Shown: positions 1 through 9,146, counted from the stretch's first letter. The stretch is DNA of 64,000 nucleotides from Pseudomonas iranensis (GCF_014268585.2 NZ_CP077092.1:1240001-1304000); one strand, 5' to 3'. Translations and numbers: made by a program. Notes: a model not told the origin generated them from the letters alone.

Positions 1-2007
1 AACCTGCGGCTGGAATTTACCGGCAGTCTTGCATACTCGCCCTCGGTGGCTTATCAAGAGGCTTATCGCAACTATCTCTTCAGTCAGATGGAGTTCGCGG
101 CTTTTGTTGCTCGCCACTCCGGGAAACTGGATTCCACTGATGCGAATATCATCGCGCGGGCCATGGCCAATGATCCTGCGGTGACCGTTCAGGGAATGCG
201 AATCCGATCCCAGGTGCCGGCGTTGAAAGAGGTTCTGATCATTTCGGCCCGAGAATATGTACCGTCGCTGATGTTGATCAAAACGCCTGCCGGTGAATTC
301 GAGCTGCATAAATTTGCCGATATCTATGCGGCAAACCGCTGGCTGGAGTCGGCGTTGTCCGCCGATCGTGAGTACGCTGCATTGCTGATCCATCCGGACT
401 ATCTGCACGAAGCGGGTGAGTTGCTCGGCAGCGCTCGCACACAACTGAGCTATCGCTATACGCTCGATAGCCGACCGGTTGATCTCGGTCTGAATCCCAA
501 AGCACAGCTGGCTGATTACGCAAATGCCGCTTACCGCGCCGAAGTTGCCTTGCACAAGGCCATTGCACCGGCCGGTTATCGGGCGCTTGGCTTCGAGGGC
601 CGCAAACGCTATTCGCGTTTGAGCACCGAATTCAAGGCACTGTCCATGGTTGATGCGCGAGACAATGGTTTTCCGACATTCGAGCAATTCACTTATGACT
701 CGGTGAAAGCTCAGATCGAAGACATTTTGCGTTCGCGTGGCAGTAACGTTTCGGTCAATCCCGACCAGATCATTGTGCAAACCGAAGACTTTCGTAAGAG
801 CGTTACCGACGTTTTGCTTGAAGGACTCGCTTTTGAAGCGGCGCATCCGTCCTATGAAACGAAATTCAGCCCGAAATACTATTTGGTCAATGGCCATCCC
901 ATCGTTGAAAAACTGGATATCCGCGACCTGTCCTCGCTGTCGAAAACGTTCCGTCCCGGCGACAGATATACCGCGATGCTCAAAGAGCAATATCAGAACA
1001 AGGCGCATCCTGATTACTCATTCAAACGCGCTGTACACGCCCGGAAAATCCGCTGTGAGATGTACCGCAATGCGTTTGCCGACTTTACCAACGGCAGATT
1101 ATCGACGGAGTCTTTCTCTGCTGTCCAAAGGGTTATCGATAACCTGAAAGAAAGTGGCGGTTATCAGTCGGTAGGGACCAGCACCGGCGAAGGCGACATC
1201 GGGCTGTATAAATTCAACATCGGCACGCTGGGTCTGACAGCTGCCGGGGACCGTACAGTTGGCGGCGTTTATATTTTTCGATTGAGGTTATCGTCAGGTT
1301 TCTTTGACTTGCTCTATACGCCTGACGCGCCGGATCAAGTCAGCTTCCGGCCGATCGCTGAGTTCATTCCTTCGATTCGTTTTCGAGAAGGCCCGTTCAG
1401 GACCTACTACAGCGATCGGATACTGCTGATTGACCAGAAAGTGATCAATGATTACTTCGATAATCTGGTTGCAACGGTTGATGCTCGACCGGTCATTCGC
1501 ACGCAGCAGCGTTCGTTACTGCCCGATCTGTTCACTTTCCACGACGAGCGAGTGCGCCGTGTATTGAGTGACATCGACGAACGGACCACCAGTCTCAACG
1601 AAATAATCGCCGGTGTGGTTTATGAAAACCTGTTGAAGGCCGCAAACATTGTCAGCCTGCTGGTGCCCCCCGTAGGCACTGTGGTGGTGGCTGTGCAGGT
1701 GATGAAAAGCATTTACGACGCGTCGCAGTCGCACCGACGGGGTGATTATTCCGCCGCGCTGGGGCATGTGCAGGATGTATTGAGCGGACTGCTGACATTG
1801 GGTCAGGCTGCAGCGGCGGGGGCGCCGGCTAAAGAACTTACCCGTGCGCAACGCTCCTTTCTAAGTCTGTTTGAAGACGCCCGCACGGTCGCGGAACTCG
1901 TAACGTATTACACCGGCCATGAAGACCCCGCCGATGAGCTGATCGGGTTCTTCAAGTCACTGATGCAAGAGGGTGACAGCGCATTGAGCAAGACCACGGT
2001 GCGGTGA
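1..2007 (+). CDS. Dermonecrotic-toxin-like large protein (DUF6543 type), 5'-truncated by window edge
   Basis: The frame is open from base 1, so the true start lies outside the window; 668 C-terminal residues are visible. The mostly hydrophilic sequence resembles the large Pseudomonas proteins annotated as dermonecrotic toxin or DUF6543 family, which are usually well over 1000 residues. Near the C-terminus (about visible residues 545-610) is a hydrophobic, Ala/Gly-rich stretch with the motif LLVPPVGTVVVAVQVM, followed by a helix rich in Gly and Ala, a feature I associate with this family. No catalytic motif is visible. Family assignment is by resemblance only; function is inferred to be a secreted or contact-dependent toxin. 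The next gene is convergent. Confidence 0.6.
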   Translation, partial: NLRLEFTGSLAYSPSVAYQEAYRNYLFSQMEFAAFVARHSGKLDSTDANIIARAMANDPAVTVQGMRIRSQVPALKEVLIISAREYVPSLMLIKTPAGEFELHKFADIYAANRWLESALSADREYAALLIHPDYLHEAGELLGSARTQLSYRYTLDSRPVDLGLNPKAQLADYANAAYRAEVALHKAIAPAGYRALGFEGRKRYSRLSTEFKALSMVDARDNGFPTFEQFTYDSVKAQIEDILRSRGSNVSVNPDQIIVQTEDFRKSVTDVLLEGLAFEAAHPSYETKFSPKYYLVNGHPIVEKLDIRDLSSLSKTFRPGDRYTAMLKEQYQNKAHPDYSFKRAVHARKIRCEMYRNAFADFTNGRLSTESFSAVQRVIDNLKESGGYQSVGTSTGEGDIGLYKFNIGTLGLTAAGDRTVGGVYIFRLRLSSGFFDLLYTPDAPDQVSFRPIAEFIPSIRFREGPFRTYYSDRILLIDQKVINDYFDNLVATVDARPVIRTQQRSLLPDLFTFHDERVRRVLSDIDERTTSLNEIIAGVVYENLLKAANIVSLLVPPVGTVVVAVQVMKSIYDASQSHRRGDYSAALGHVQDVLSGLLTLGQAAAAGAPAKELTRAQRSFLSLFEDARTVAELVTYYTGHEDPADELIGFFKSLMQEGDSALSKTTVR

Positions 2008-2034
2008 GTCGTTTCGAGCGCACATAAGCATGAC

Positions 2035-2814
2035 TTAACTTTCGTAACCCATGCGCCAACTCACGGCCCGCGTCGCAGCCAACAACCGCTGCGCCGCCGG
2101 GCCGTTTTCGTCGGCGTGGAACAGCGAGGTCGGGCCGACGATGGTCAGCACCGCAGCGATCTGTCCGACCGCGTTGAACACTGGCGCAGAAAGCGCATCC
2201 ACACCCGGCATCAACAAACCATGCACGTGATGCAGACCGCGTTCGCGGATCTGTTCACACAGCGCTGCATAGGCTGTTTCATCCTTGAGCGGATGCCCCG
2301 CGACAGCGATTTCCTGCTCACGCAAGTCGTCGGTTTCCCGATGCGGCAGGTAAGCGCTGAACACCAGCCCGGTGGACGAACTGAGCAGCGGCAGCACCGA
2401 ACCCAATTGCGTCACCACCGTCACCGCGCGCACCGCTGGTTCGATGTGCACCACGGTTGCGCCCTGATTGCCCCACACTGCGAGGAAGCAGGTTTCGTTG
2501 AGTTCGTCGCGCAACTCGGACAGCGGCAGGGCGGCGACTTTCAGCACGTCCATGCTGTTGAGTGCGGCCAGGCCCACCCGCAGCGCTTCGCGACCGAGGC
2601 CGTAATGATTGGTGGCGGCGTTCTGTTCGGCAAATCCCGAAGCAATCAACGCCTGCAGATAGCGATGCACCTTGCTCGCCGGCATCTGCACGTGTTCGGC
2701 CAGACGCGACAGCGAAGTCGACGGTGACAACTCGGCCAAAGCCTTGAGGATGTCGGTGCCGACCTCGGCGGAGCGGACTTTCTGTTTGCCGTTGCTGTCG
2801 CTGGTTTTTTCCAT
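2035..2814 (-). CDS. hmgR: IclR-family transcriptional regulator, probable repressor of the homogentisate genes (HmgR)
   Basis: Encodes 259 residues from the ATG at 2814. The N-terminal winged helix-turn-helix contains SLSRLAEHVQMPASKVHRYL, typical of IclR proteins. The C-terminal effector domain includes the motif GVDALSAPVF. It is transcribed divergently from hmgA, and the intergenic region carries a palindrome fitting an IclR operator, so the likely role is repression of hmgA-fahA-maiA until homogentisate accumulates, as described for HmgR in P. putida. A longer version starting with TTG at 2874 is possible but would begin inside the operator and has no ribosome-binding site. The family is clear; the specific role rests on position. 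Confidence 0.85.
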   Translation of the reverse strand: MEKTSDSNGKQKVRSAEVGTDILKALAELSPSTSLSRLAEHVQMPASKVHRYLQALIASGFAEQNAATNHYGLGREALRVGLAALNSMDVLKVAALPLSELRDELNETCFLAVWGNQGATVVHIEPAVRAVTVVTQLGSVLPLLSSSTGLVFSAYLPHRETDDLREQEIAVAGHPLKDETAYAALCEQIRERGLHHVHGLLMPGVDALSAPVFNAVGQIAAVLTIVGPTSLFHADENGPAAQRLLAATRAVSWRMGYES

Positions 2815-2874
2815 GGGGCTGGCGGTTCCGGTTCGAATGGGCGTCTTTATAGCTTGACGCTGGATAGCGAGCAA

Positions 2875-2900
2875 ATTACGTTATGCGTAATCAGATTACG
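2875..2900. promoter_or_regulatory. Palindromic operator between hmgR and hmgA
   Basis: Bases 2875-2891 read ATTACGTTATGCGTAAT, a perfect 6-5-6 palindrome, followed by another ATTACG half-site at 2895-2900. It lies in the divergent intergenic region, about 60 bp from the regulator start and 86 bp from hmgA. Two spaced copies of the same half-site suggest cooperative binding of an IclR dimer or tetramer. Binding is inferred. Confidence 0.65.
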
Positions 2901-2977
2901 ATAATAACAACCCCGGCGTGCCGAGACCTCTGAGCCAGAGTGATGGGCCATTGCCGACTCCCTGTTCAGGAGGCTCC

Positions 2978-4282
2978 ATGAACCTCGATTCAACCGCGCA
3001 GGACCTGGTTTACCAGTCCGGCTTCGGCAACGAATTCAGCACTGAAGCGTTGCCCGGCGCGCTGCCCGTTGGCCAGAATTCCCCGCAAAAAGCCCCGTAC
3101 GGCCTGTATACCGAATTGTTCTCCGGCACCGCGTTCACCATGCCGCGCAGCGAAGCGCGCCGCACCTGGATGTACCGGATTCAGCCATCGGCCAACCACC
3201 CGGCGTTCGTCAAACTGGAACGGCAACTGGCCGGCGGACCGTTGGGTGAAGTGACGCCCAATCGCCTGCGCTGGAATCCACTGGAGCTGCCGACCGAACC
3301 GACGGATTTCATTGATGGCCTGGTCAGCATGGCCGCCAACGCCGGCGCCGAGAAACCGTCCGGCATCAGCATTTATAACTACACCGCCAACCGTTCGATG
3401 GAACGGGTGTTCTTCAACGCTGACGGTGAAATGTTGCTGGTGCCGCAACTCGGTCGCCTGCGTATCGCCACCGAACTGGGCGTACTCGAAGTGGCGCCGC
3501 TGGAAATCGTCGTGCTGCCGCGTGGCCTGAAATTCCGCGTCGAATTGCTCGACCCGCAGGCACGCGGTTACCTCGCCGAGAACCATGGCGCGCCGCTGCG
3601 CCTGCCGGATCTGGGACCGATCGGCAGCAACGGTCTGGCCAATCCCCGGGATTTCCTTACCCCGGTCGCCGCCTACGAAAACCTGCAGCAACCGACGACT
3701 CTGGTGCAGAAATTCCTTGGCCAGTTGTGGGCCACCGAACTCAATCACTCACCGCTCAATGTGGTCGCCTGGCACGGCAACAACGTGCCGTACAAATACG
3801 ACCTGCGCCGTTTCAATACAATCGGCACGGTGAGTTTCGATCATCCCGATCCTTCGATCTTCACCGTACTGACCTCGCCGACCAGCGTGCACGGTCTGGC
3901 CAACCTCGATTTCGTGATCTTCCCGCCGCGCTGGATGGTCGCCGAAAACACCTTCCGGCCACCTTGGTTCCACCGCAACCTGATGAACGAATTCATGGGC
4001 CTGATCCAGGGCGAATACGACGCCAAGGCTGAAGGCTTCGTGCCCGGCGGCGCTTCGTTGCACAGCTGCATGAGCGCCCATGGCCCGGACGGCGAGACCT
4101 GCACCCGGGCGATCAACGCCGAGCTTGCACCTGCAAAAATCGATAACACCATGGCCTTCATGTTCGAGACCAGCCAGGTGCTGCGCCCAAGCCGTTTCGC
4201 CCTCGACTGCCCTCAATTGCAATCCAGTTATGACGCTTGCTGGGCCTCGCTGCCCGCCACGTTCGACCCGACCCGGAGATAA
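2978..4282 (+). CDS. hmgA: Homogentisate 1,2-dioxygenase
   Basis: Encodes 434 residues, the usual family length. It opens the ring of homogentisate to maleylacetoacetate in the cytoplasm, the central step of tyrosine and phenylalanine catabolism. The ATG at 2978 is chosen because it is preceded by CAGGAGG at 2967-2973 and gives the family N-terminus [20 protein letters not shown]; an upstream GTG at 2918 would add 20 unrelated residues. The iron-binding region near residue 330-370 is intact, with [14 protein letters not shown] followed by [16 protein letters not shown]. It is the first gene of a tight operon; fahA starts 3 bp after its stop. Control is probably by the divergent IclR repressor. 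Confidence 0.97.
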   Translation: MNLDSTAQDLVYQSGFGNEFSTEALPGALPVGQNSPQKAPYGLYTELFSGTAFTMPRSEARRTWMYRIQPSANHPAFVKLERQLAGGPLGEVTPNRLRWNPLELPTEPTDFIDGLVSMAANAGAEKPSGISIYNYTANRSMERVFFNADGEMLLVPQLGRLRIATELGVLEVAPLEIVVLPRGLKFRVELLDPQARGYLAENHGAPLRLPDLGPIGSNGLANPRDFLTPVAAYENLQQPTTLVQKFLGQLWATELNHSPLNVVAWHGNNVPYKYDLRRFNTIGTVSFDHPDPSIFTVLTSPTSVHGLANLDFVIFPPRWMVAENTFRPPWFHRNLMNEFMGLIQGEYDAKAEGFVPGGASLHSCMSAHGPDGETCTRAINAELAPAKIDNTMAFMFETSQVLRPSRFALDCPQLQSSYDACWASLPATFDPTRR

Positions 4283-4285
4283 CCC

Positions 4286-5590
4286 ATGACACAGAATTCC
4301 ATCCCCCGCAGTTGGGTCGCTTCGGCCAACGGTCACAGCGATTTCCCCTTGCAGAATCTGCCGCTGGGCGTGTTCAGTCTCAACGATTGCAGCCCGCGCG
4401 CAGGCGTGGCGATCGGCGCGCACATCTTCGATTTGCAGGTGGCGCTTGAGGCTGGTCTGTTTGACGGCGTCGCACGCAGTGCGGTGGAAGCCATGCATGG
4501 CGGACAGTTGAACGCGTTCTTCGAACTTGGCCGTGAGGCGCGGGTGGCCCTGCGCGAACGCCTGATCGAACTGTTCAGTGAAGGCAGTACCCTGCGCGGC
4601 AGCATCGAAGCGCAAGGCGCGAAAGTCTTGCCACTGGCTGCCGATTGCCAGATGCACCTGCCGGCGCGAATCAGCGATTACACCGACTTCTACGTCGGCA
4701 TCGAGCACGCGCAGAACGTCGGCAAACTGTTCCGTCCGGATAACCCGCTGTTGCCGAACTACAAGCACGTGCCGATCGGTTACCACGGTCGCGCTTCCAC
4801 AGTGCGAGCGTCCGGCACCGACGTGCGCCGGCCGAAAGGCCAGACGCTGCCGGCCGGCCAGACCGAACCGGTCTTCGGCCCTTGCGCACGTCTGGATTAC
4901 GAACTGGAACTGGGCATCTGGATCGGCCAGGGCAATGAGATGGGCGAGCCGATTGCCATCGGTGACGCTGCCGAGCACATCGCCGGTTTCTGCCTGCTCA
5001 ACGACTGGTCGGCGCGGGATATCCAAGCCTGGGAATACCAGCCACTCGGCCCATTTCTGTCGAAAAGCTTCATCACCAGTGTTTCGCCCTGGGTGGTGAC
5101 AGCCGAAGCGCTCGAGCCGTTCCGCACGGCACAACCGGCGCGTCCTGAAGGTGATCCGCAGCCGTTGCCCTATCTGCTCGACAAGCGTGATCAGGACGGC
5201 GGCGCCTTCGACATCGAACTGGAAGTGCTGCTGCGTACCGAAGCCATGCGCGAGCAGAACCTTCCGGCCCATCGCCTGACCCTGAGCAACACCCGCTACA
5301 TGTACTGGACCGTCGCGCAAATGGTCGCGCACCACAGCGTCAACGGTTGCCAGTTGCAGGCCGGTGACTTGTTCGGTTCGGGCACTTTGTCCGGCCCGGA
5401 AAACGGCCAGTTCGGCAGCCTGCTGGAGATCACTGAGGGCGGTAAGAAACCGATCGAACTGGCCTCCGGCGAGGTACGCAAGTTCCTTGAGGACGGTGAC
5501 GAAATCATCCTGCGCGCTCGCTGCGCCCGCGAAGGTTTTGCCTCGATCGGCTTCGGCGAATGTCGCGGCACCGTGATCGCTGCGCGCTGA
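4286..5590 (+). CDS. fahA: Fumarylacetoacetase
   Basis: Encodes 434 residues. It hydrolyses fumarylacetoacetate to fumarate and acetoacetate, the last step of the homogentisate pathway. An N-terminal SH3-like FAH domain is followed by the catalytic FAH domain. Conserved segments include DFYVGIEHAQNVGKLFRP and YHGRASTV near residues 130-170, LDYELELGIWIG, and the metal and active-site region DWSARDIQAWEY with KSFITSVSPWVV. It starts 3 bp after hmgA, implying one transcript, and is followed after 12 bp by maiA, so both enzymes acting on maleylacetoacetate products are co-expressed. Confidence 0.97.
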   Translation: MTQNSIPRSWVASANGHSDFPLQNLPLGVFSLNDCSPRAGVAIGAHIFDLQVALEAGLFDGVARSAVEAMHGGQLNAFFELGREARVALRERLIELFSEGSTLRGSIEAQGAKVLPLAADCQMHLPARISDYTDFYVGIEHAQNVGKLFRPDNPLLPNYKHVPIGYHGRASTVRASGTDVRRPKGQTLPAGQTEPVFGPCARLDYELELGIWIGQGNEMGEPIAIGDAAEHIAGFCLLNDWSARDIQAWEYQPLGPFLSKSFITSVSPWVVTAEALEPFRTAQPARPEGDPQPLPYLLDKRDQDGGAFDIELEVLLRTEAMREQNLPAHRLTLSNTRYMYWTVAQMVAHHSVNGCQLQAGDLFGSGTLSGPENGQFGSLLEITEGGKKPIELASGEVRKFLEDGDEIILRARCAREGFASIGFGECRGTVIAAR

Positions 5591-5602
5591 CAGGAGCGGC
5601 TT

Positions 5603-6238
5603 ATGGATCTCTATGGCTATTACCGTTCCACTTCGTCGTACCGGGTGCGGATTGCGCTGGCGTTGAAGGGCCTCGATTACCAGGCGCTGCCGGTCAATCT
5701 GATCGCACCGTCGGGTGGTGAACATCGGCAGCCGGCGTATCTGGCGCTCAATCCCCAGGGCCGGGTGCCGACATTGCGCACCGATGACGGCGCGCTGCTG
5801 ATTCAGTCGCCGGCGATCATCGAATATCTGGAGGAGCGTTATCCACAGGTGCCGTTGCTGCCGGATGATCTGCTGGCGCGCGCGCGGGTGCGCGGTGTGG
5901 CGGCGGTGATCGGCTGCGACGTGCACCCGCTGCACAACGTCAGCGTGCTCAATCGCCTGCGCCAGTCGGGGCAGGATGAGGCGCAAGTGGTGGAGTGGAT
6001 CAGCCATTGGATCAGCCAAGGGCTGGCGACGGTGGAGCGGTTGATCGGTGACAGCGGTTTCTGTTTTGGCGAATGGCCGTGCGTGGCAGATGTGTATCTG
6101 ATTCCGCAGCTGTATGCCGCAGAGCGGTTCAACGTCAGCCTGGAGGCTTATCCAAAGATTTGCCGTGTGGCTGCGTTGGCGGCTGAACATCTGGCGTTTA
6201 TCAAGGCGCATCCAGCCAATCAACCGGACACCCCTTAA
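5603..6238 (+). CDS. maiA: Maleylacetoacetate isomerase (zeta-class glutathione transferase)
   Basis: Encodes 211 residues. It converts maleylacetoacetate to fumarylacetoacetate with glutathione as cofactor. The N-terminal thioredoxin-like domain has the zeta-class signature RSTSSYRVRIALALKG with the catalytic serine, and the glutathione-binding segment LIQSPAIIEYLEE near residue 65; a helical C-terminal domain follows. It is the third gene of the hmgA operon, 12 bp after fahA. A ribosome-binding site (CAGGAG) precedes the ATG. A REP pair directly after the stop probably marks the transcript end. Confidence 0.95.
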   Translation: MDLYGYYRSTSSYRVRIALALKGLDYQALPVNLIAPSGGEHRQPAYLALNPQGRVPTLRTDDGALLIQSPAIIEYLEERYPQVPLLPDDLLARARVRGVAAVIGCDVHPLHNVSVLNRLRQSGQDEAQVVEWISHWISQGLATVERLIGDSGFCFGEWPCVADVYLIPQLYAAERFNVSLEAYPKICRVAALAAEHLAFIKAHPANQPDTP

Positions 6239-6243
6239 CCCCC

Positions 6244-6332
6244 TGTGGGAGCGAGCCTGCTCGCGAAGACGGCGTGTCAGTGGCCTTTCATTCAGCTGAC
6301 ACAGCGCCTTCGCGAGCAGGCTTGCTCCCACA
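6244..6332. repeat. REP pair (inverted REP doublet)
   Basis: TGTGGGAGCGAGCCTGCTCG at the left and its inverted copy GCGAGCAGGCTTGCTCCCAC at the right flank a spacer of about 40 bp. This is the two-REP arrangement common in Pseudomonas intergenic DNA, here after maiA. Confidence 0.9.
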
Positions 6333-6378
6333 CAGCTTTGTGTGGCCTCAAGGATGTGAGCAAGCCTGCGGAAGGTGG

Positions 6379-7182
6379 TCAATGCACGACGGAGTTCGGC
6401 GGCAGATGGCCGAGGCGTTCGGTCAGGCGCAGGCGCTGGATCGGGTCTTCGCTGAGCAATAACGCATGCTCCAGATCGAAGCGTTCAGCGTTCGGGCAAT
6501 CCAGCCGTTGATACAGACTGGCCCGGGCCATGTAATCAGAGGCCTTCGCATCACCCAGTTCGAGCACTCGTTCTGCGTCGATCAGCGCGGCGATGTGATC
6601 GTCGTGGGTCAGATGCAATTGGCGCAGGTTGCGTGACAGACGCTGCAGCATCTGCACTGGCGTGGCCGTCAGCAGATGCTCGGCGCTGAGCTGCATGTTC
6701 GGCCCGTATTGGCGTTGCAACAGTTCGCGACAGTCGTTGGGATACAAGCGTCGCCCGCCGCAAGGGTCGAGCAAGTGGTCGGCGCCGGGTACCCGCAACA
6801 GGAAATGCCCGGGGAAGTTGACCCCGACCAAAGGAATCTCGAGGCCATGCGCCAGTTCCAGTGCGATCAACGCCAATGCCAGCGGCTGACCGCGCTGGGT
6901 GTGCAACACGCGGTGCAGCAGCGCCGCCTGCGGGCGCAGCGGCAGGAAATCATCCTGTGCGAAACCGAGATCGACCATGCGCCGCAACAACGGTTGCGCC
7001 AGTTCGCTGACCGGCAGCATCGGCAAGCCATAGCTGACGCGTAGTTGCAGATCCTTGAAGGTACGCAACCATGCCTCGGGCTCGAGGGCTTTGTCGTGCT
7101 CGGCACTTATCCACAGCGCAGCTTCCAGCAGGGCCGGCGGTGAACGATGCAGGCATTCGAAAAAGCGTTGGCGCGCACTCAT
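6379..7182 (-). CDS. SirB1-family protein (transglutaminase-like/TPR fold)
   Basis: Encodes 267 residues from the ATG at 7182, preceded by GGAGGG 8-9 bp upstream; longer versions reaching 7323 lack this support. The sequence matches the SirB1 family, conserved proteins with a transglutaminase-like fold followed by a TPR-like tail: HTQRGQPLALALIALELA, then GVNFPGHFLLRV, LDPCGGRRLY, and a C-terminal helical repeat region. Biochemical function in Pseudomonas is unknown to me; catalytic activity is not established for the family. It is divergent from the amino-acid dehydrogenase gene that starts at 7367. Confidence 0.85.
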   Translation of the reverse strand: MSARQRFFECLHRSPPALLEAALWISAEHDKALEPEAWLRTFKDLQLRVSYGLPMLPVSELAQPLLRRMVDLGFAQDDFLPLRPQAALLHRVLHTQRGQPLALALIALELAHGLEIPLVGVNFPGHFLLRVPGADHLLDPCGGRRLYPNDCRELLQRQYGPNMQLSAEHLLTATPVQMLQRLSRNLRQLHLTHDDHIAALIDAERVLELGDAKASDYMARASLYQRLDCPNAERFDLEHALLLSEDPIQRLRLTERLGHLPPNSVVH

Positions 7183-7366
7183 CTGAATCTCCCTCCAATG
7201 CCTCGTTTTAGCCCCGTCCGGGTTGTTCGTCCAGTGCCGGGCGCGTTGAGCGCGACTTATAGCGGCGCAACATTGTCCGCTCGGCGGCTCATGCCGGTGC
7301 GCGCCAGCAATTTTCAGGGGCAAGCCTATACTGGCGTTCTACAAGAAGTGATTCGGGAGCCTGTCG

Positions 7367-8386
7367 ATGTTCGCTCTCATGCAAAGCACTCGCCTGGAAT
7401 CGCTGCACCTGAGCGTGGACCCGGTCACCGGGTTGAAGGCGGTCATTGCCATTCATGACAGTCGCCTGGGGCCAGCCCTGGGCGGGTGCCGTTACCTTGC
7501 CTATCCCAACGACGAATCTGCGGTCGAGGACGCCATTCGCCTGGCGCAAAACATGAGCTACAAAGCGGCGCTCGCCGGCCTTGCGCAGGGCGGCGGGGTG
7601 GCAGTGATCGTGCGCCCGGCCCATGTCGAGAATCGCGCCGCGTTGTTCGAGGCTTTCGGCCGTTGCATCGAGCAGCTCGACGGTCGATACATCACCGCCA
7701 TCGACAGCGGTACTTCAGTGGCGGATATGGACTGCATTGCCCAACAGACGCGGCATGTCACCAGCACCACCTCGGCAGGCGACCCGGCACCGCATGCGGC
7801 CATGGGCGTGTTCACCGGCATTCGCGCTACGGCGATGGCGCGTCTGGGCAGCGACAACCTCGAAGGCCTGCGCATCGCGATTCAAGGGCTTGGCAATGTC
7901 GGTTATGCACTGGCCGAGCAACTGCACGCTGCCGGCGCCGAGTTGCTGGTCAGTGACATCGACCACGGCAAGGTGCAACTGGCGATGGAGCAGCTCAATG
8001 CTCACCCGATCGCCAACGACGCATTGCTCAGCACGCCTTGCGACATTCTTGCGCCTTGTGGGTTGGGCGGTGTGCTCAACAGTCACTCTGTGTCGCAACT
8101 GCGCTGTTCTGCTGTGGCCGGTTCGGCGAACAATCAACTTTCCCATCTGGATGTGGCGGATCAACTGGAACGGCGCGGGATTCTTTATGCGCCGGACTAT
8201 GTGATCAATGCCGGCGGGCTTATTTACGTTTCGCTTAAACATCGTGGCGAGGAGTTGCCGACGATTACGGCGCATCTGTCGAAAATCAGTTCGCGGCTGA
8301 CCGAAGTCTTTGCCCATGCTCAGGCGGAAAAACGTTCGCCGGCGCGGGTGGCGGATGAGTTGGCGGAAAAGGTTTTGTATCGCTGA
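7367..8386 (+). CDS. Leu/Phe/Val dehydrogenase family protein with catalytic lysine replaced by valine
   Basis: Encodes 339 residues, the normal length for the Leu/Phe/Val dehydrogenase family, which deaminates branched-chain or aromatic amino acids with NAD+. The N-terminal dimerisation and substrate domain contains GPALGGCR and MSYKAALAGL, where Lys66 matches the substrate-carboxylate lysine. The next motif, normally GGGK followed by a hydrophobic stretch, reads GGGVAVI, so the catalytic lysine (position 78, codon GTG at 7598-7600) is absent. The Rossmann domain is intact with IQGLGNVG, and the rest (AGSANNQL, YAPDYVINAGG) is well conserved with no frameshift. Either the enzyme is inactive or reprogrammed, or this is a strain-specific lesion. 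It is divergent from the SirB1-like gene. Confidence 0.88.
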   Translation: MFALMQSTRLESLHLSVDPVTGLKAVIAIHDSRLGPALGGCRYLAYPNDESAVEDAIRLAQNMSYKAALAGLAQGGGVAVIVRPAHVENRAALFEAFGRCIEQLDGRYITAIDSGTSVADMDCIAQQTRHVTSTTSAGDPAPHAAMGVFTGIRATAMARLGSDNLEGLRIAIQGLGNVGYALAEQLHAAGAELLVSDIDHGKVQLAMEQLNAHPIANDALLSTPCDILAPCGLGGVLNSHSVSQLRCSAVAGSANNQLSHLDVADQLERRGILYAPDYVINAGGLIYVSLKHRGEELPTITAHLSKISSRLTEVFAHAQAEKRSPARVADELAEKVLYR

Positions 8387-8394
8387 AAGCAAAA

Positions 8395-8466
8395 GATCGC
8401 AGCCTTCGGCAGCTCCTACACTCGGAATGCAGGAGCTGCCGAAGGCTCGGGCCGCGATCGGACGAT
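8395..8466. repeat. Palindromic repeat (GATCGCAGCCTTCGGCAGCTCC type), possible bidirectional terminator
   Basis: GCAGCCTTCGGCAGCTCCTA is followed, after a short loop, by TGCAGGAGCTGCCGAAGGCT, forming a long stem between two convergent genes (the dehydrogenase and yebG). Related palindromes occur at 30028-30116 and 31255-31347. It probably ends both transcripts. Confidence 0.75.
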
Positions 8467-8474
8467 CTTTCTGA

Positions 8475-8810
8475 TTACTTCGGCGCTTTCGCTGCTTTGG
8501 CGGGCTTCGCCGGCGCCTCGTCAGGTTCTGCCGCTTCAGCTTTTTCGACAGGCTCGGCCGGCGCATTGATCAGCTCCGACAGCGCATCGGGCTGGCTCTT
8601 GAATGCCCGGGCGAACACATCGCGATTCTTCGCCATGTAGATCCCGGCTTCTTCCACTTGCTGTTCGGTCAGGGACGGAACGGCTTTTTGCAGCACATCG
8701 GCCAGATATTCGGCCAGTTCGAGCATTTTGTCATGACGATCAGCTTCGGCTTTATCCATGAACAAGCGCTCCAGATCTCGGCTGCTGCGGTATACCACTT
8801 CGACGGCCAT
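8475..8810 (-). CDS. yebG: YebG-family DNA-damage-inducible protein
   Basis: Encodes 111 residues. The N-terminus MAVEVVYRSSRDLERLFMDK and the segment KAEADRHDKMLELAEYLAD match the YebG family, small SOS-induced proteins of unclear molecular role. The C-terminal tail (about residues 85-111) is low-complexity, rich in Ala, Pro, Glu and Lys, and ends in repeated PAKAAK-like units. A LexA box lies 44 bp upstream of the start, which supports both the identification and SOS control. Confidence 0.92.
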   Translation of the reverse strand: MAVEVVYRSSRDLERLFMDKAEADRHDKMLELAEYLADVLQKAVPSLTEQQVEEAGIYMAKNRDVFARAFKSQPDALSELINAPAEPVEKAEAAEPDEAPAKPAKAAKAPK

Positions 8811-8853
8811 TCACCACCTCACATGCCTTCACGTTAAGTTGTCTTGACGACTA

Positions 8854-8869
8854 CTGTATCCATATACAG
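8854..8869. promoter_or_regulatory. LexA (SOS) box upstream of yebG
   Basis: CTGTATCCATATACAG fits the LexA consensus CTG-N10-CAG with an AT-rich core. Its position 44-59 bp upstream of the yebG start is suitable for repression of that promoter. Confidence 0.85.
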
Positions 8870-8960
8870 CGAAAAGGATAAGCGAATCCCTGCGCCATGG
8901 GTAGTGGCTTTTCAATGTAGACCGGATTTGGCGTTTGTCAGGAGACGGGGTGGCTGCTAT

Positions 8961-8984
8961 TCGCGAGCAGGCTCGCTCCCACAG
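8961..8984. repeat. Single REP element
   Basis: TCGCGAGCAGGCTCGCTCCC followed by ACAG is one REP palindrome with no inverted partner nearby, between yebG and psiE. Confidence 0.8.
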
Positions 8985-9146
8985 AAACTCCAGCGGTGCG
9001 ACCAAACGCCACGGCGCGGGATTTGCGGCGGATCGCCATGATGCGTGGCCCTGAACCTGCATGAAAACCGTTGCAACAAGGCGCGCGCGCAAAACCGTCA
9101 CGTGCGATACGCATCATCCGCCCGAAACGGGCTAAGGAAACTCATC

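Noticed and set aside
3749..6382. Long minus-strand open frame (877 codons) opposite hmgA-fahA-maiA
   Set aside because: It is the antisense of three well-identified genes; its composition (Arg/Gln/His-rich) is typical of shadow frames in high-GC DNA.
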